Origin: Kribbella caucasensis
GTDB lineage: Bacteria; Actinomycetota; Actinomycetes; Propionibacteriales; Kribbellaceae
Assembly (NCBI RefSeq): GCF_004361855.1
Contig: NZ_SNWQ01000029.1
Location: 25,642 to 89,641, forward strand
Direction: 5' to 3'
DNA length: 64,000 nucleotides
Shown piece by piece: positions 1 to 8,545 of this stretch. A program made the translations under genes and the position numbers. Numbering within the stretch: position 1 is the stretch's first letter; each line of letters starts with the position of its first letter. The notes below the pieces were generated by a model. The model saw nothing but the letters and a program-made list of their open reading frames with translations. It had not been told where the DNA came from and did not search any database.

Positions 1-717
1 CGCTTCGACCCGTCGCCGGTATCGCTCTGTCTGCAGCGAGAAGATCCTCTCCACGAGCACCCGCCCGAGCCCGAAGACTCGCAGCTCCAGCCCCGTCCGC
101 GCGTCCTTCGACACCTCGATCAGCCGGTCCACCAGCCGCTCCTGCGGCAGCGAGTCCTCCCAGGCCTTGTGCTGCCGCGTGCTGCTCACGTACGCCGACC
201 AGATCCGGGACGCACCGAGCAACGGCAGCAACAACAGCAGCGGATGCACAGACCCGAGCAACCCGAGCACGGTCACCGTGTTGGCCACTGTCGCGAACGC
301 CCACAGCAGTACCTCGGCACCGACCCCCATCCGCCAAGCGCGTTCGCGGACCAGCTCCAGCCGGTCGGCGACATCGGGCCGCTCGTGATGTGTCAGGCCT
401 GGAATGCCTGTCGTCACATCCAGCAGATCGGCGTGCACGCGACCGGCCATCCGTTCCTGCGCGGTGTCCTGCAACGGCCAGCCCACGACATCGGCGACGA
501 ACGAGACCGCCAGCCCGCCGACGATGATGCCGATGCCCAGTGCGATCGTGCTCGACCGGTCCCCCGCCAGCCCGTCGACGAGCAGGCTGACGCCATAGGT
601 CTGGGTCGGCGCCGCGACCGCCCGCAGCGCGACGAGGACCGAGGAGATCGTCATCAGCAACGGCGCGGCCTTGAACGACGTGGTCATCCACAGCCAGGCG
701 ATCCGCAGGCTACGCAT
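1..717 (-). CDS. ABC transporter membrane/ATP-binding protein, N-terminal part (runs off left edge)
   Basis: The reading frame is open from the ATG at 717 to the window edge (239 codons), so only the N-terminal transmembrane half is present. It begins MRSLRIAWLWMTTSFKA and has hydrophobic stretches near residues 18-50, 65-85 and 150-180. A cytoplasmic-loop segment ending LELRVFGLGRVLVERIF resembles LRVFGLHGWLVERYV in the next gene upstream. Its start overlaps that gene's stop by 8 nt, so the two are co-transcribed and probably form a heterodimeric exporter. The ATPase domain should lie outside the window. Substrate unknown. Confidence 0.85.
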   Translation of the reverse strand, partial: MRSLRIAWLWMTTSFKAAPLLMTISSVLVALRAVAAPTQTYGVSLLVDGLAGDRSSTIALGIGIIVGGLAVSFVADVVGWPLQDTAQERMAGRVHADLLDVTTGIPGLTHHERPDVADRLELVRERAWRMGVGAEVLLWAFATVANTVTVLGLLGSVHPLLLLLPLLGASRIWSAYVSSTRQHKAWEDSLPQERLVDRLIEVSKDARTGLELRVFGLGRVLVERIFSLQTERYRRRVEA

Positions 718-2533
718 CGAGGACCTCGCTCTCCGGGTCTTCCGGAGCAGTCACGTATCGCTCGGCCTGTAAGCGGAACATCGCCGCGTACGTCCCGCCC
801 TGGTCCAGGAGTTGTTCGTGTGTGCCGTCCTCCGTGATCCGCCCGTCGGCGAGCACACAGATCCGGTCGGCGTTGCGGACCACCGAGAACCGGTGGGAGA
901 TGATCAACGACGCCACGCCAGACGTCAGCTCGAGGTAGCGCTCGACCAGCTCGGCCTCGGCACGCACGTCCAGCGCGGCAGCCGGCTCGTCCAGCACGAG
1001 CACACCGGCCCCGGCATGTACGGCGAACAGCGCTCGCGCCAGGGCGATCCGTTGCCACTCCCCACCGGACAGGTCGACGCCACCGTCGAAGGTCTTGTCG
1101 AGCACGGTGTCCCAGCCGTCCGGCAGGCGGCGTACGAGGTCGTCGATGCCGGACTCCCGCGCAACCTTGGCGAGCGCGATCTCATCGTCGGCACGTTCGA
1201 CCGCGCCGAACACGACGTTGTCGGTCACCGACAAGGGGAAGCGGAGGAAGTCCTGCACGATCGCGGCGATGCGCCGCTGCCAGACGGCCAGGTCGAGCTC
1301 CGAGAGGTCCACGCCGTCGACCAGGATCCGGCCCTTGGTCGGTTTGTACGCGCCGCCGAGGAGCTTCACCAACGTGGACTTGCCCGCACCGTTGACGCCG
1401 ACGAGCGCGAGCGCCTCGTGCGCGTGGATCGTGAGGTCGAGGTCGCGGAGCACGTCCTTGTCGGAGTCGGGATAGCGGAAGCTGACGTTCTCGAACCGGA
1501 CCTCGCGCGCCGGCATCGTCTCCGTCCGGTGTCTGCTCGTCGCGACCGGCTCGGGGTGGCGCTCGGCGATCGTGTCGGGCAACTCCTGCATCGCCCGGTA
1601 CGCCGACAGCCCGCGCCGCACCTGGACGACGCCGTACCCGTTCATCGACACGCCGATGGCGAGGATCGCCGGAACAGTCGTCGCGACCTCGGTCAAGGGC
1701 AGTCGACCGTCGAGGGCGGCGCGGCCGACGAGCAGGATCGCGAGGCCGTTCGCGGCCAGATGCAGGCCGCCGGTGAGGACGGACCACTTCACGTTCTTGC
1801 GGCGCCGCTCCCAGACCGGGCGGAATCCCGCGGTCCACTCACGGACATACCGCTCGACCAGCCAACCGTGCAGCCCGAAGACGCGGAGTTCCTTGGGCGC
1901 GTCACGCATGCCGAGGTTGAACAGGTATTCGGCCCGCCGCTGTTCCTCGGTGTTGCCCCACCAGACGTCGATCTCGCGCGCTATCAGGCGGCCGCCGTAC
2001 CACTCCAGCAGCAACGTCACCGCGACCAGCATCGCGGCGACGAGCCAGGAGAACATCACCCCGACGATGACCGCCGAGCCGACCAGCGTGACCCGGCTGG
2101 CGAGCAGCCAGGGCAGATTCCCCAAGCCCTGCGCGAGATGGAATCCGCCCTTGCCCTTCGCCCGTTCCTGCATGTCCAGCACCTCGGTGTCCTCGAGGTG
2201 CGCGACGCTGCGCGGGCGGAGCAACGGCTCGGTGATGCCGACGCCGATCTCCCGGACCAGCGCCGCGTCCATGATCATCATCGCCACCTGGTGGATCGCG
2301 GGCGTGAGACTCTGCAGGACGAACACGGCCAGCAGCGCCGCGAGCAGCCAGCTGAACCCGGCGACCGACATGGCACCCGGGGCGTCATCGATCACACCTG
2401 GCACAGCCCCGACGACCTGACCGGTCAGCAACGTGACCGCCATCCCCAGCACCGAGCCGAGCACAGCAAGACCCATCGTCAAAGCAGTACTACCAGGCGA
2501 AACCCGAACCGCATACCGAAGCAGAGTCAGCAC
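710..2533 (-). CDS. ABC transporter, fused permease and ATP-binding protein (exporter type)
   Basis: This is a 607-residue half-transporter. Residues about 15-310 form the membrane domain (helices near 20-45, 60-80, 145-180 and 255-300), and residues about 345-590 form the nucleotide-binding domain. Visible ATPase motifs are Walker A GVNGAGKST (379-387), a Q-loop (IVQDF, about 427), signature LSGGE (488-492), Walker B VLVLDEP (511-517) and the H-loop ISHR (about 547). The start is GTG at 2533 with a weak ribosome site. It overlaps the downstream partner by 8 nt, suggesting a heterodimer that exports a lipid, peptide or drug. No substrate evidence is visible. Confidence 0.93.
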   Translation of the reverse strand: MLTLLRYAVRVSPGSTALTMGLAVLGSVLGMAVTLLTGQVVGAVPGVIDDAPGAMSVAGFSWLLAALLAVFVLQSLTPAIHQVAMMIMDAALVREIGVGITEPLLRPRSVAHLEDTEVLDMQERAKGKGGFHLAQGLGNLPWLLASRVTLVGSAVIVGVMFSWLVAAMLVAVTLLLEWYGGRLIAREIDVWWGNTEEQRRAEYLFNLGMRDAPKELRVFGLHGWLVERYVREWTAGFRPVWERRRKNVKWSVLTGGLHLAANGLAILLVGRAALDGRLPLTEVATTVPAILAIGVSMNGYGVVQVRRGLSAYRAMQELPDTIAERHPEPVATSRHRTETMPAREVRFENVSFRYPDSDKDVLRDLDLTIHAHEALALVGVNGAGKSTLVKLLGGAYKPTKGRILVDGVDLSELDLAVWQRRIAAIVQDFLRFPLSVTDNVVFGAVERADDEIALAKVARESGIDDLVRRLPDGWDTVLDKTFDGGVDLSGGEWQRIALARALFAVHAGAGVLVLDEPAAALDVRAEAELVERYLELTSGVASLIISHRFSVVRNADRICVLADGRITEDGTHEQLLDQGGTYAAMFRLQAERYVTAPEDPESEVLDA

Positions 2534-2593
2534 TCAACCGACCGTAACCACCCCCACCGACAAAAGCACCCGAGTTTCCTCCCGGCAGAGCCG

Positions 2594-2646
2594 CTAGGCC
2601 ACTCCGACCACCGCTAGACCCCTCACTTGAGGCCGGAGTGGGCTAG
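2594..2646 (-). terminator. Probable terminator of the sugar ABC operon
   Basis: CTAGGCCACTCCG (2594-2606) pairs with CGGAGTGGGCTAG (2634-2646) over 12 of 13 positions, with a 27-nt loop. It spans the stop of the permease gene (2623-2625) and ends before the ABC exporter gene. There is no clear T tract, as is common in high-GC actinobacteria. Confidence 0.45.
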
Positions 2647-3489
2647 GCCTTCTACGAAGTGGCGTTGGGCCAGGACGAAGACGATGAGCATGGGGAGGAC
2701 GGTCATGGTGGCGGCCGCGAGTTGGGTGTTCCACATCTGGCCGCCGTACGCGTCGGTGAATCGGGTCAGGGCCTGGGGCAGGGTGAACATCTCGGGTGAG
2801 GTGAGGTAGACCGTGGGTTCGAGGTAGAGGTTCCAGGACGCGAGGAACGTCAGGATCGCGACTGCGGACAGGGCCGGCTTGGCCAGCGGCAGGCAGATTC
2901 GCATCCAGATCGCCGGGCGGCCGAGACCGTCGAGGCGGGCGGCCTCCTCCAGCTCGAGCGGTAGCGCGATGAAGAACTGCCGCATGATGAACGTGGCGAG
3001 CACACACGGCGCGGCCAATGAGGTCACCAGGATCAGTGGCCAATGGGTGTTGATCAGGCCGGCCCGTTTGAACAACTGGAACAGCGGCACGATGGTCACC
3101 TCGCTCGGGACCAGCAGGCCGGTCAGCACCACCAAGAACAGCGCATTCGCCCCGGGGAAACGGATCCGCGCGAACGCGTACCCGGCCAGGCTGGAGACCA
3201 ACAACGTGATCGCGGTGACGACGACGGCGATGTAGACACTGTTGACGTACTGCCGGGCGAACGGCTGGAAGGTGAACGCTTCGGCGTACGCGGACAGGGT
3301 CGGCGAGTCGGTCCACAGCGACGGCGGGGCATCGAAGATCTCGGCCAGTGGCTTCACCGATGCGGCCACCATCCAGATCGTCGGCACCACGAACGGGACC
3401 GCCAGCACGGCCAGCGCGATCACCAGTAGCGCCCGCCGCACCCTCCGCGGGACGGCCACCGCAGACGAAGTACGAGCGTCAGTCCTCAT
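2623..3489 (-). CDS. Carbohydrate ABC transporter permease, MalG type
   Basis: This 288-residue integral membrane protein is the second permease of a sugar importer. A hydrophobic helix near residues 18-40 is followed by five more. The cytoplasmic EAA loop LEEAARLDGLGRPAIWMRI, which contacts the ATPase subunit, lies near residues 177-196. The start at 3489 overlaps the stop of the MalF-type gene by 11 nt, showing translational coupling. No ATPase gene of the MsmK/MalK type is encoded in this locus, so a shared ATPase elsewhere in the genome is likely, as is common in actinobacteria. Confidence 0.95.
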   Translation of the reverse strand: MRTDARTSSAVAVPRRVRRALLVIALAVLAVPFVVPTIWMVAASVKPLAEIFDAPPSLWTDSPTLSAYAEAFTFQPFARQYVNSVYIAVVVTAITLLVSSLAGYAFARIRFPGANALFLVVLTGLLVPSEVTIVPLFQLFKRAGLINTHWPLILVTSLAAPCVLATFIMRQFFIALPLELEEAARLDGLGRPAIWMRICLPLAKPALSAVAILTFLASWNLYLEPTVYLTSPEMFTLPQALTRFTDAYGGQMWNTQLAAATMTVLPMLIVFVLAQRHFVEGLAHSGLK

Positions 3490-4438
3490 AGAACACCCAC
3501 TTCCGGCGCAGCTGCCATTGCAGCAAGGTGAGCAGCATGACGAAGCTCAGCAACATCAGCGCCAGCGTCGACCCGTAGCCGATGTCGTTGAACTCGAACG
3601 CCTGCTGGAACACGTAGTACACAAGGACCGTGGTGGACAACTCCGGCCCACCACCGGTCAGTACGGCGATCTGCGCGAACGACTGCAGTGCCCCAACGAC
3701 CGTGACGATCACCGTCAACAACAACGTCGGTGAGATCAGCGGCAACGTGATCCGAGCGAAGACAGAACGACTACTCGCACCGTCGATCCGGGCAGCCTCG
3801 TACAGTTCCTCCGGTACGCCCTGCAGGGCAGCCAGGAACAGCACCATGTTGACCCCGACACTGCGGATCACCTGAGTGATGACCACCGACACCATCGCGG
3901 TATCGCCGTGCTGCAACCAGTTCGGACCGTCGATCCCGACCGCGCCGAGCAGGCCGTTGATACCGCCGTTGTCCTGCAACAGAAAGCCCCAGACCAGAGT
4001 CCACGCGACTACAGACACAACCACCGGCGAGAAGAACAACGTCCGGAACAGAGTGACACCGCGGAACCGCCGATTGAGCAGTACGGCGATCAGCAGCCCG
4101 AGCGTGATGTTGACGACCACGACCCCGCCGGAGAAGATCACCGTTGCCAGCAGCACCTTCGGCAGTTGCGGATCGTCGGCCAGGGCCGCGTAGTTCTCGC
4201 CACCGACGAAGGTCTGCTTTCCGGTGAAGACGTTCCAGTCGTTCAGGCTGTACCAGATGGCCATCCCGACCGGCAGCAGCACGAACACCGCGACGCCGGC
4301 GAGCTGCGGCAGGATGAACAGGTAACCGGTCAGGACATCCCGGCGACGAGTCGTCCAGAAGCTCGGCCCGGATGCCCGTCTGGCCTTCGCGGCAGCCGGT
4401 ACTACGACCTGCTCCGGCGGCTGTGTCGTCGTGGTCAT
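3479..4438 (-). CDS. Carbohydrate ABC transporter permease, MalF type
   Basis: This 319-residue permease has six predicted helices, the first near residues 36-60 (GYLFILPQLAGVAVFVLLP, typical of the family). The EAA motif is LYEAARIDGASSRSVFARI, near residues 210-230. It forms the channel with the MalG-type partner. The gene starts 10 nt after the binding-protein stop, so it belongs to the same operon. The N-terminal 30 residues are soluble and Thr/Ala/Arg-rich, which is normal for actinobacterial members. Confidence 0.95.
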   Translation of the reverse strand: MTTTTQPPEQVVVPAAAKARRASGPSFWTTRRRDVLTGYLFILPQLAGVAVFVLLPVGMAIWYSLNDWNVFTGKQTFVGGENYAALADDPQLPKVLLATVIFSGGVVVVNITLGLLIAVLLNRRFRGVTLFRTLFFSPVVVSVVAWTLVWGFLLQDNGGINGLLGAVGIDGPNWLQHGDTAMVSVVITQVIRSVGVNMVLFLAALQGVPEELYEAARIDGASSRSVFARITLPLISPTLLLTVIVTVVGALQSFAQIAVLTGGGPELSTTVLVYYVFQQAFEFNDIGYGSTLALMLLSFVMLLTLLQWQLRRKWVFYED

Positions 4439-4448
4439 CGTCGCGGTG

Positions 4449-5711
4449 TCACTTGGCCAGGATCGGTTCGATCGCGGTGCAGACGGAGCGTAGTACGGCA
4501 GGGATGTCGGCGTCGGCTCGCCACATCGCGTCCAGCGCCGTCTTACCCTTCTGGGCGATCTCCGCCGGGCTGGTGTGGTTGGGCAGGGTGACGGCGTTCG
4601 GCAGCTGGTCGACCACCGCGGTCTGCAGCTGGGTGGCGTTCAGCACCTTGTTGTTGGCGGCAAGCTTCGCACCGGTCAGCAACGACTTCCGCGGCGGCGG
4701 GAAGAACTGAGCCAGCTTCTCGGCATTCACCGGATTCGTCAAGTACACAAGGAAGTCCTTCGCCTGATCCTGGTGCTTGCTAGAGGCAAGTACGCCGACC
4801 CCGGCCTGACCGAGTACGGCGTACTTACCGGCCGGCCCCGTCGGCAGTGCGTAGAGCCCGAACTTGAACGAGCCGGTCAGCAGCGACGCGCGGGAGACCT
4901 GCGCGATGGTGAACGCGGCATCACCGGCGAAGAAGTCGGCCGTGGTGCCCGGACCGGGCATCGCCTTGGTCTTGAACGCCGCGTCGTGCAGGAACGTGAA
5001 CGCCTGCTCCATCTCGGGACTGGCGAACGTGCAGGTCTTGCCGTCCGCACTCCACGCCGCCGCGCCCCACCCGGTCCACACCGTGGCCAGCGTGTTCCAC
5101 GACTTGTAGTCGAAGTCGCGGATGACGAAGCCGGCCTTCCCGGTCTTGGCGTGTACGGCGGCTCCGGCGGCCGCGACCTGGTCCCAGGTCAGCGTGGCCG
5201 GGTTGACCTTCTGCCCGGCCTTGGCCAGCAGATCGGTGTTCACGTACAGGGCGAACGGCGAGTTGGAGAACGGGTACGCGTACAACGTGCCGTCGCGGCT
5301 GAACTCCGCGGTCACGCTGCCCAGCAGATCGTCGTACTGCCAGCCGTCAGTGGCCTTCAGCTTGTCGGTCAGCCCGACCAGTGCGTCGGAGGCGATGAGA
5401 TCCTTCGACAGGTCCCCCATCCAGGCCAGGTCCGGGGCGTTGCCGCCGGCGATCTGGGTGGTGAGAGTCGTGTTGTAGTCGGCGAACGGCAGGCTCTCGA
5501 AGGTGATCTTCGAGACCTCCGGGTGGTCGGCCCGGTAGGCGTCGCCGATCGAGGTGAGCAGCTTCAGCTGAGCCTCGTTCGAGGTCCAGACCGTCATCCG
5601 CAGCTCCGCCGCCGTACCCGGCGCCTCGGGTGAAGGCCCGGCACACGCCGCGGCGAGCCCGAGCGCCGTCGTCAACGCGACAGCGGTCAGCACCTTCTTT
5701 GCTCTGATCAT
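4449..5711 (-). CDS. Sugar ABC transporter substrate-binding lipoprotein
   Basis: This 420-residue extracellular solute-binding protein (family 1 type) delivers a sugar to the adjacent permeases. The ATG at 5711 is chosen because it directly precedes a lipoprotein signal, MIRAKKVLTAVALTTALG, followed by lipobox LAAAC. A frame extending to 5747 would only add non-signal residues. The mature protein begins with a Ser/Pro/Glu-rich linker, then MTVWTSNEAQLKLL, the usual first strand. Order with neighbours: FAD oxidoreductase, binding protein (39-nt gap), permeases. The sugar is unknown; the divergent glycosidase suggests an oligosaccharide released outside the cell. Confidence 0.94.
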   Translation of the reverse strand: MIRAKKVLTAVALTTALGLAAACAGPSPEAPGTAAELRMTVWTSNEAQLKLLTSIGDAYRADHPEVSKITFESLPFADYNTTLTTQIAGGNAPDLAWMGDLSKDLIASDALVGLTDKLKATDGWQYDDLLGSVTAEFSRDGTLYAYPFSNSPFALYVNTDLLAKAGQKVNPATLTWDQVAAAGAAVHAKTGKAGFVIRDFDYKSWNTLATVWTGWGAAAWSADGKTCTFASPEMEQAFTFLHDAAFKTKAMPGPGTTADFFAGDAAFTIAQVSRASLLTGSFKFGLYALPTGPAGKYAVLGQAGVGVLASSKHQDQAKDFLVYLTNPVNAEKLAQFFPPPRKSLLTGAKLAANNKVLNATQLQTAVVDQLPNAVTLPNHTSPAEIAQKGKTALDAMWRADADIPAVLRSVCTAIEPILAK

Positions 5712-5750
5712 GATGTGGGTCCCTACTGTGAGATGCGGCCTTGACATTGC

Positions 5751-7340
5751 TCAGTAGCCGACGACTTCGGGCCAGTGCAGTTCGACGCCGGCCTCGACCA
5801 GGCGGCGCTGGAGTTGATCGACGAGCGCCGGATCGGTCGCGACCTGTTGCGGGCTGAGCCCACGGTCGAGGCAGAACGCGGTGAGCTCCCCCGCGGACTC
5901 ACCGATGTTCCACTCGACCGGATGCAATCGATAAGCGCCGTTGGTGATGTGCGTGGTGCCGATGTTCTTTGCCGCCGGCACCAAATTCTGGGTTCGGACG
6001 GGAACCAGGGCACCGAGCGGGATCTCGAACGGCGCCGACTCGACGTCGATGTAGTTGTCGCCGCCGGTCGAGGGATGCAGGTCGATCCGGTACATCCCGA
6101 CCCCCACGGACCCGTCGAAGCGGGCCGGTCCGTCGTACCCGCGAGCCTTGATCGAGATGTCCTGCTCGCGGATGGTGGTGAGTGCCTTGATCCGGCGGGA
6201 TTCCCGGATGTACGGCGCCTGCGCGAACCCGTCGGCGGTCCCGACCAGATCACCGCGCAACCGCAATCCGGGCCACCCGCGGCCGCCATCGGGACGAGGC
6301 GCCTCGGTCTGCAGCCAGTGGACGTACGCCCGGGACTGCGCTTTCGCCGCGGCCAGGTGCTTCAGCCGTTCGTCGGTATCGATGATCGAGCCGCCGACGT
6401 AATCGAGCTGCGGCCAGTTGGCCAGCACGATGTCGCTGTCGTACAAGCCGTCCGCGAACGTCTGCCGGGCGGCGATCCGGCGGAACTGCCACAGGTCCTG
6501 ATCACCCGCGTCGAACCGCGGATCCCCGGAGACGTCGTGGTCCGGATTGACGAACATGGTCCGCTCTTCCGGCACCAGCGTGCGTGGATTCGGCGCGGTG
6601 AAGGACAGCATCGGCGCGCCCCAGAACGGCAGTTCGAACGCGCGCCACTCGTCAAAGTCGTCCGGCCGCGGAATCGTGTGATCACCAGCGACGTGATCGA
6701 AGACGAAGCACCACGCGATCGACTGCACGTTGGCCGGGTCAGCCACCTCGGCTGCACTCGGCTCGCCGGTGTCGGATCGCGCCTCGGCACCGACCACGTA
6801 CTCGGTCCCGGTCAGCGGTAGCAAATCACCGGTCTCGGTGCCGTCCAGGACGTACTCCGCCTTGATGACGGTCTCAACCCCGGTCCGCGGGTCCACCACA
6901 GTGACCGTCCGGACCACCCCGTCCGCGACCTCGGCCGCGACCGGAACCGCAGGTTCCAACACCGTCAGCCGACCGGCCGACCGGTACGGCGCGAGCATCG
7001 CAGTGATCACCGCGAGCGCTACCCGCGGCTCGTGGCACAGTCGGCTGACCCGGCCGCGACCTGGGTTCAGTTCACGATCGGCGCGGGCCGACGACGACAG
7101 CGGATAGTGGTCTCGGTAGTAGCGGCGGATGTCGTCCCGCAGCGTCCGGTACCGCGCGGTGACGCCGAACTGTTCGACCCAGATGTGCTCGTCCGGCGGC
7201 ACGGCCTGAGACGTCAACTGGCCGCCCAGCCAGGCGTACTCCTCGGTCAACACCACGCGGCGACCGCGCTGCAGCAACGCCAACGCGGCCGCAACAGAGC
7301 CGAGACCGCCACCGACGATGGCCACCTCGGTGGTGATCAC
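5751..7340 (-). CDS. FAD-dependent oxidoreductase (FAD_oxidored family)
   Basis: This 529-residue flavoprotein has an N-terminal dinucleotide-binding motif, VAIVGGGLGSVAAALALLQRG, at residues 5-25, followed by an E at the end of the second strand (VLTEEYAWLGGQ). The start is GTG at 7340 because it overlaps the repressor stop as GTGA; a longer frame to 7415 would run deep into the repressor gene. The family is often found in sugar-use operons and is sometimes mislabelled xanthan lyase. Its exact reaction is not established. Here it probably oxidises the imported sugar or a derivative. It is the second gene of the LacI-controlled operon. Confidence 0.88.
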   Translation of the reverse strand: MITTEVAIVGGGLGSVAAALALLQRGRRVVLTEEYAWLGGQLTSQAVPPDEHIWVEQFGVTARYRTLRDDIRRYYRDHYPLSSSARADRELNPGRGRVSRLCHEPRVALAVITAMLAPYRSAGRLTVLEPAVPVAAEVADGVVRTVTVVDPRTGVETVIKAEYVLDGTETGDLLPLTGTEYVVGAEARSDTGEPSAAEVADPANVQSIAWCFVFDHVAGDHTIPRPDDFDEWRAFELPFWGAPMLSFTAPNPRTLVPEERTMFVNPDHDVSGDPRFDAGDQDLWQFRRIAARQTFADGLYDSDIVLANWPQLDYVGGSIIDTDERLKHLAAAKAQSRAYVHWLQTEAPRPDGGRGWPGLRLRGDLVGTADGFAQAPYIRESRRIKALTTIREQDISIKARGYDGPARFDGSVGVGMYRIDLHPSTGGDNYIDVESAPFEIPLGALVPVRTQNLVPAAKNIGTTHITNGAYRLHPVEWNIGESAGELTAFCLDRGLSPQQVATDPALVDQLQRRLVEAGVELHWPEVVGY

Positions 7341-8377
7341 GAGGACACGCCCACGATGGTGTCGCCGGCTTCGACCTCGGCCACCAGGAGCCGCTGCGCG
7401 TCCAGGCCGGCCCACTCCTGCGGGTCGGTGGTGATCAGCAGCTGCAGCAACTCCAGCGCTTCGGATGCCACCTGTTCCCTCGGCACATGGAAGCCGGTCA
7501 GCGCCCGTCCGTCGGTGCGATGTCCACGGACCTCGCCGAGCGCGGCGACGGAAATCTCGTCCGGCACCGATACTCCGGCGCCGACGAGTGCGTGGACGAC
7601 ATCCTCGGTGAGGAAGGCATCCTCGGCGATGATCAAGGTGGCGCCGGTGGCTCTGGCCAGCCGGGGCAACTCGGGGACGAGTTCCTCACCGACCAGCATG
7701 AACGCAAGGCGGCCCGCCGACGAGGCTGCCTCGACCGCACCGCGCCGGTCTCTCGCAGTCGGCGTATTCCGGCCGCGATGCACGTACAGGGCTTGCCGGT
7801 GTCCGCTGTTCACCGCCTGGTCGATCACGGCGGCGGTCGGGGTGACGTAGTCGATCCCGACGTACGGCACGGGCGCGGCCGTCTCGTCCCGGCGGCCGAC
7901 CGCGACGAACGGGAACTGCTCGGCGACCAACCGCTCCAGCTCGGATCCGACCATCTGCTGACCGAGCAGGATGCAGCCGTCGGCCAGCCGGAGCCGGGTC
8001 TTGCGGTGGAACAGGCTGCGGGTGCCGTTCTCGACCGGGGAGGACGTGAAGAACAGCAGGTCCCAGCCGATCCGCTCGGCCGCCCGCTCGATGCCGTTCA
8101 GCAACGGACCGTAGAAGTCCATGCTCTCGGGTGACAGGGCCGCCTCGTAGGTGAAGACGCCGATGATCTGGTTGTCCAGACCGGCCAGCCTTCGGGCCGC
8201 CGGATCGGCGACATAGGTGGCCTGCTCGAGCGCCCGCTTGACCCGCGCCCGGGTCTCTTCGGGGATGCGCACGTTACTGCCGTCGCGGTCGTTCAGCACC
8301 ACCGAGACGGTGGTCTGACTGACGCCCGCGATCTCGGCGATCTCCCGCTGGGTCACCCGGCGAGGCTTCGGCGGCAT
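7337..8377 (-). CDS. LacI-family transcriptional repressor
   Basis: This 346-residue regulator has an N-terminal helix-turn-helix (TQREIAEIAGVSQTTVSVVLND, residues about 9-30), a hinge (RVKRALEQATYVADPAARRLAG) and a periplasmic-binding-like ligand domain (GVFTYEA onward). The ATG at 8377 is chosen because it follows a GGAGGA ribosome site. An in-frame ATG at 8407 lies inside the operator and promoter leader and is rejected. It is the first gene of the leftward operon, so it should be autoregulated through the operator at 8389-8409 and should also control the divergent glycosidase through 8497-8517. Confidence 0.93.
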   Translation of the reverse strand: MPPKPRRVTQREIAEIAGVSQTTVSVVLNDRDGSNVRIPEETRARVKRALEQATYVADPAARRLAGLDNQIIGVFTYEAALSPESMDFYGPLLNGIERAAERIGWDLLFFTSSPVENGTRSLFHRKTRLRLADGCILLGQQMVGSELERLVAEQFPFVAVGRRDETAAPVPYVGIDYVTPTAAVIDQAVNSGHRQALYVHRGRNTPTARDRRGAVEAASSAGRLAFMLVGEELVPELPRLARATGATLIIAEDAFLTEDVVHALVGAGVSVPDEISVAALGEVRGHRTDGRALTGFHVPREQVASEALELLQLLITTDPQEWAGLDAQRLLVAEVEAGDTIVGVSS

Positions 8378-8388
8378 CGATCCTCCAG

Positions 8389-8409
8389 TGATAATGCCTA
8401 TCTGCATCG
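8389..8409 (-). promoter_or_regulatory. Operator copy 1 (LacI-type)
   Basis: Core GATAATGCCTATCTGC, inside which ATGC-N6-GCAT is a palindrome. All 21 bases are the exact reverse complement of 8497-8517. It lies between the -10 of the repressor promoter and the repressor ribosome site, so binding would block the leftward operon. Confidence 0.75.
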
Positions 8410-8419
8410 AACACCGGTG

Positions 8420-8448
8420 ACCTTAATCCGCTGGAAACGAAAACGCAA
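8420..8448 (-). promoter_or_regulatory. Promoter of the leftward LacI/sugar operon
   Basis: On the minus strand TTGCGT (8448-8443), a 17-nt spacer and TAAGGT (8425-8420) match the -35 and -10 patterns of the main sigma factor. The predicted start would fall at the edge of operator copy 1. Confidence 0.5.
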
Positions 8449-8496
8449 CTGCCCCTTGACAGTCAGGCGATCCGCTTGAGAGCGTCCGTGTCACCG

Positions 8497-8517
8497 CGAT
8501 GCAGATAGGCATTATCA
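8497..8517 (+). promoter_or_regulatory. Operator copy 2 (LacI-type)
   Basis: It contains GCAGATAGGCATTATC and is the exact reverse complement of operator copy 1. It lies 29 nt before the glycosidase ATG and downstream of a TTGACA at 8456-8461, the likely -35 of the rightward promoter; I see no convincing -10. Confidence 0.75.
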
Positions 8518-8545
8518 AGGACTCGCGGTCGGACAGGAGTAGACG

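Noticed and set aside
812..2617. 601-codon plus-strand frame opposite the ABC exporter gene
   Set aside because: Shadow of a gene with complete ATPase motifs; the translation is low in hydrophobic order and has no recognisable family.
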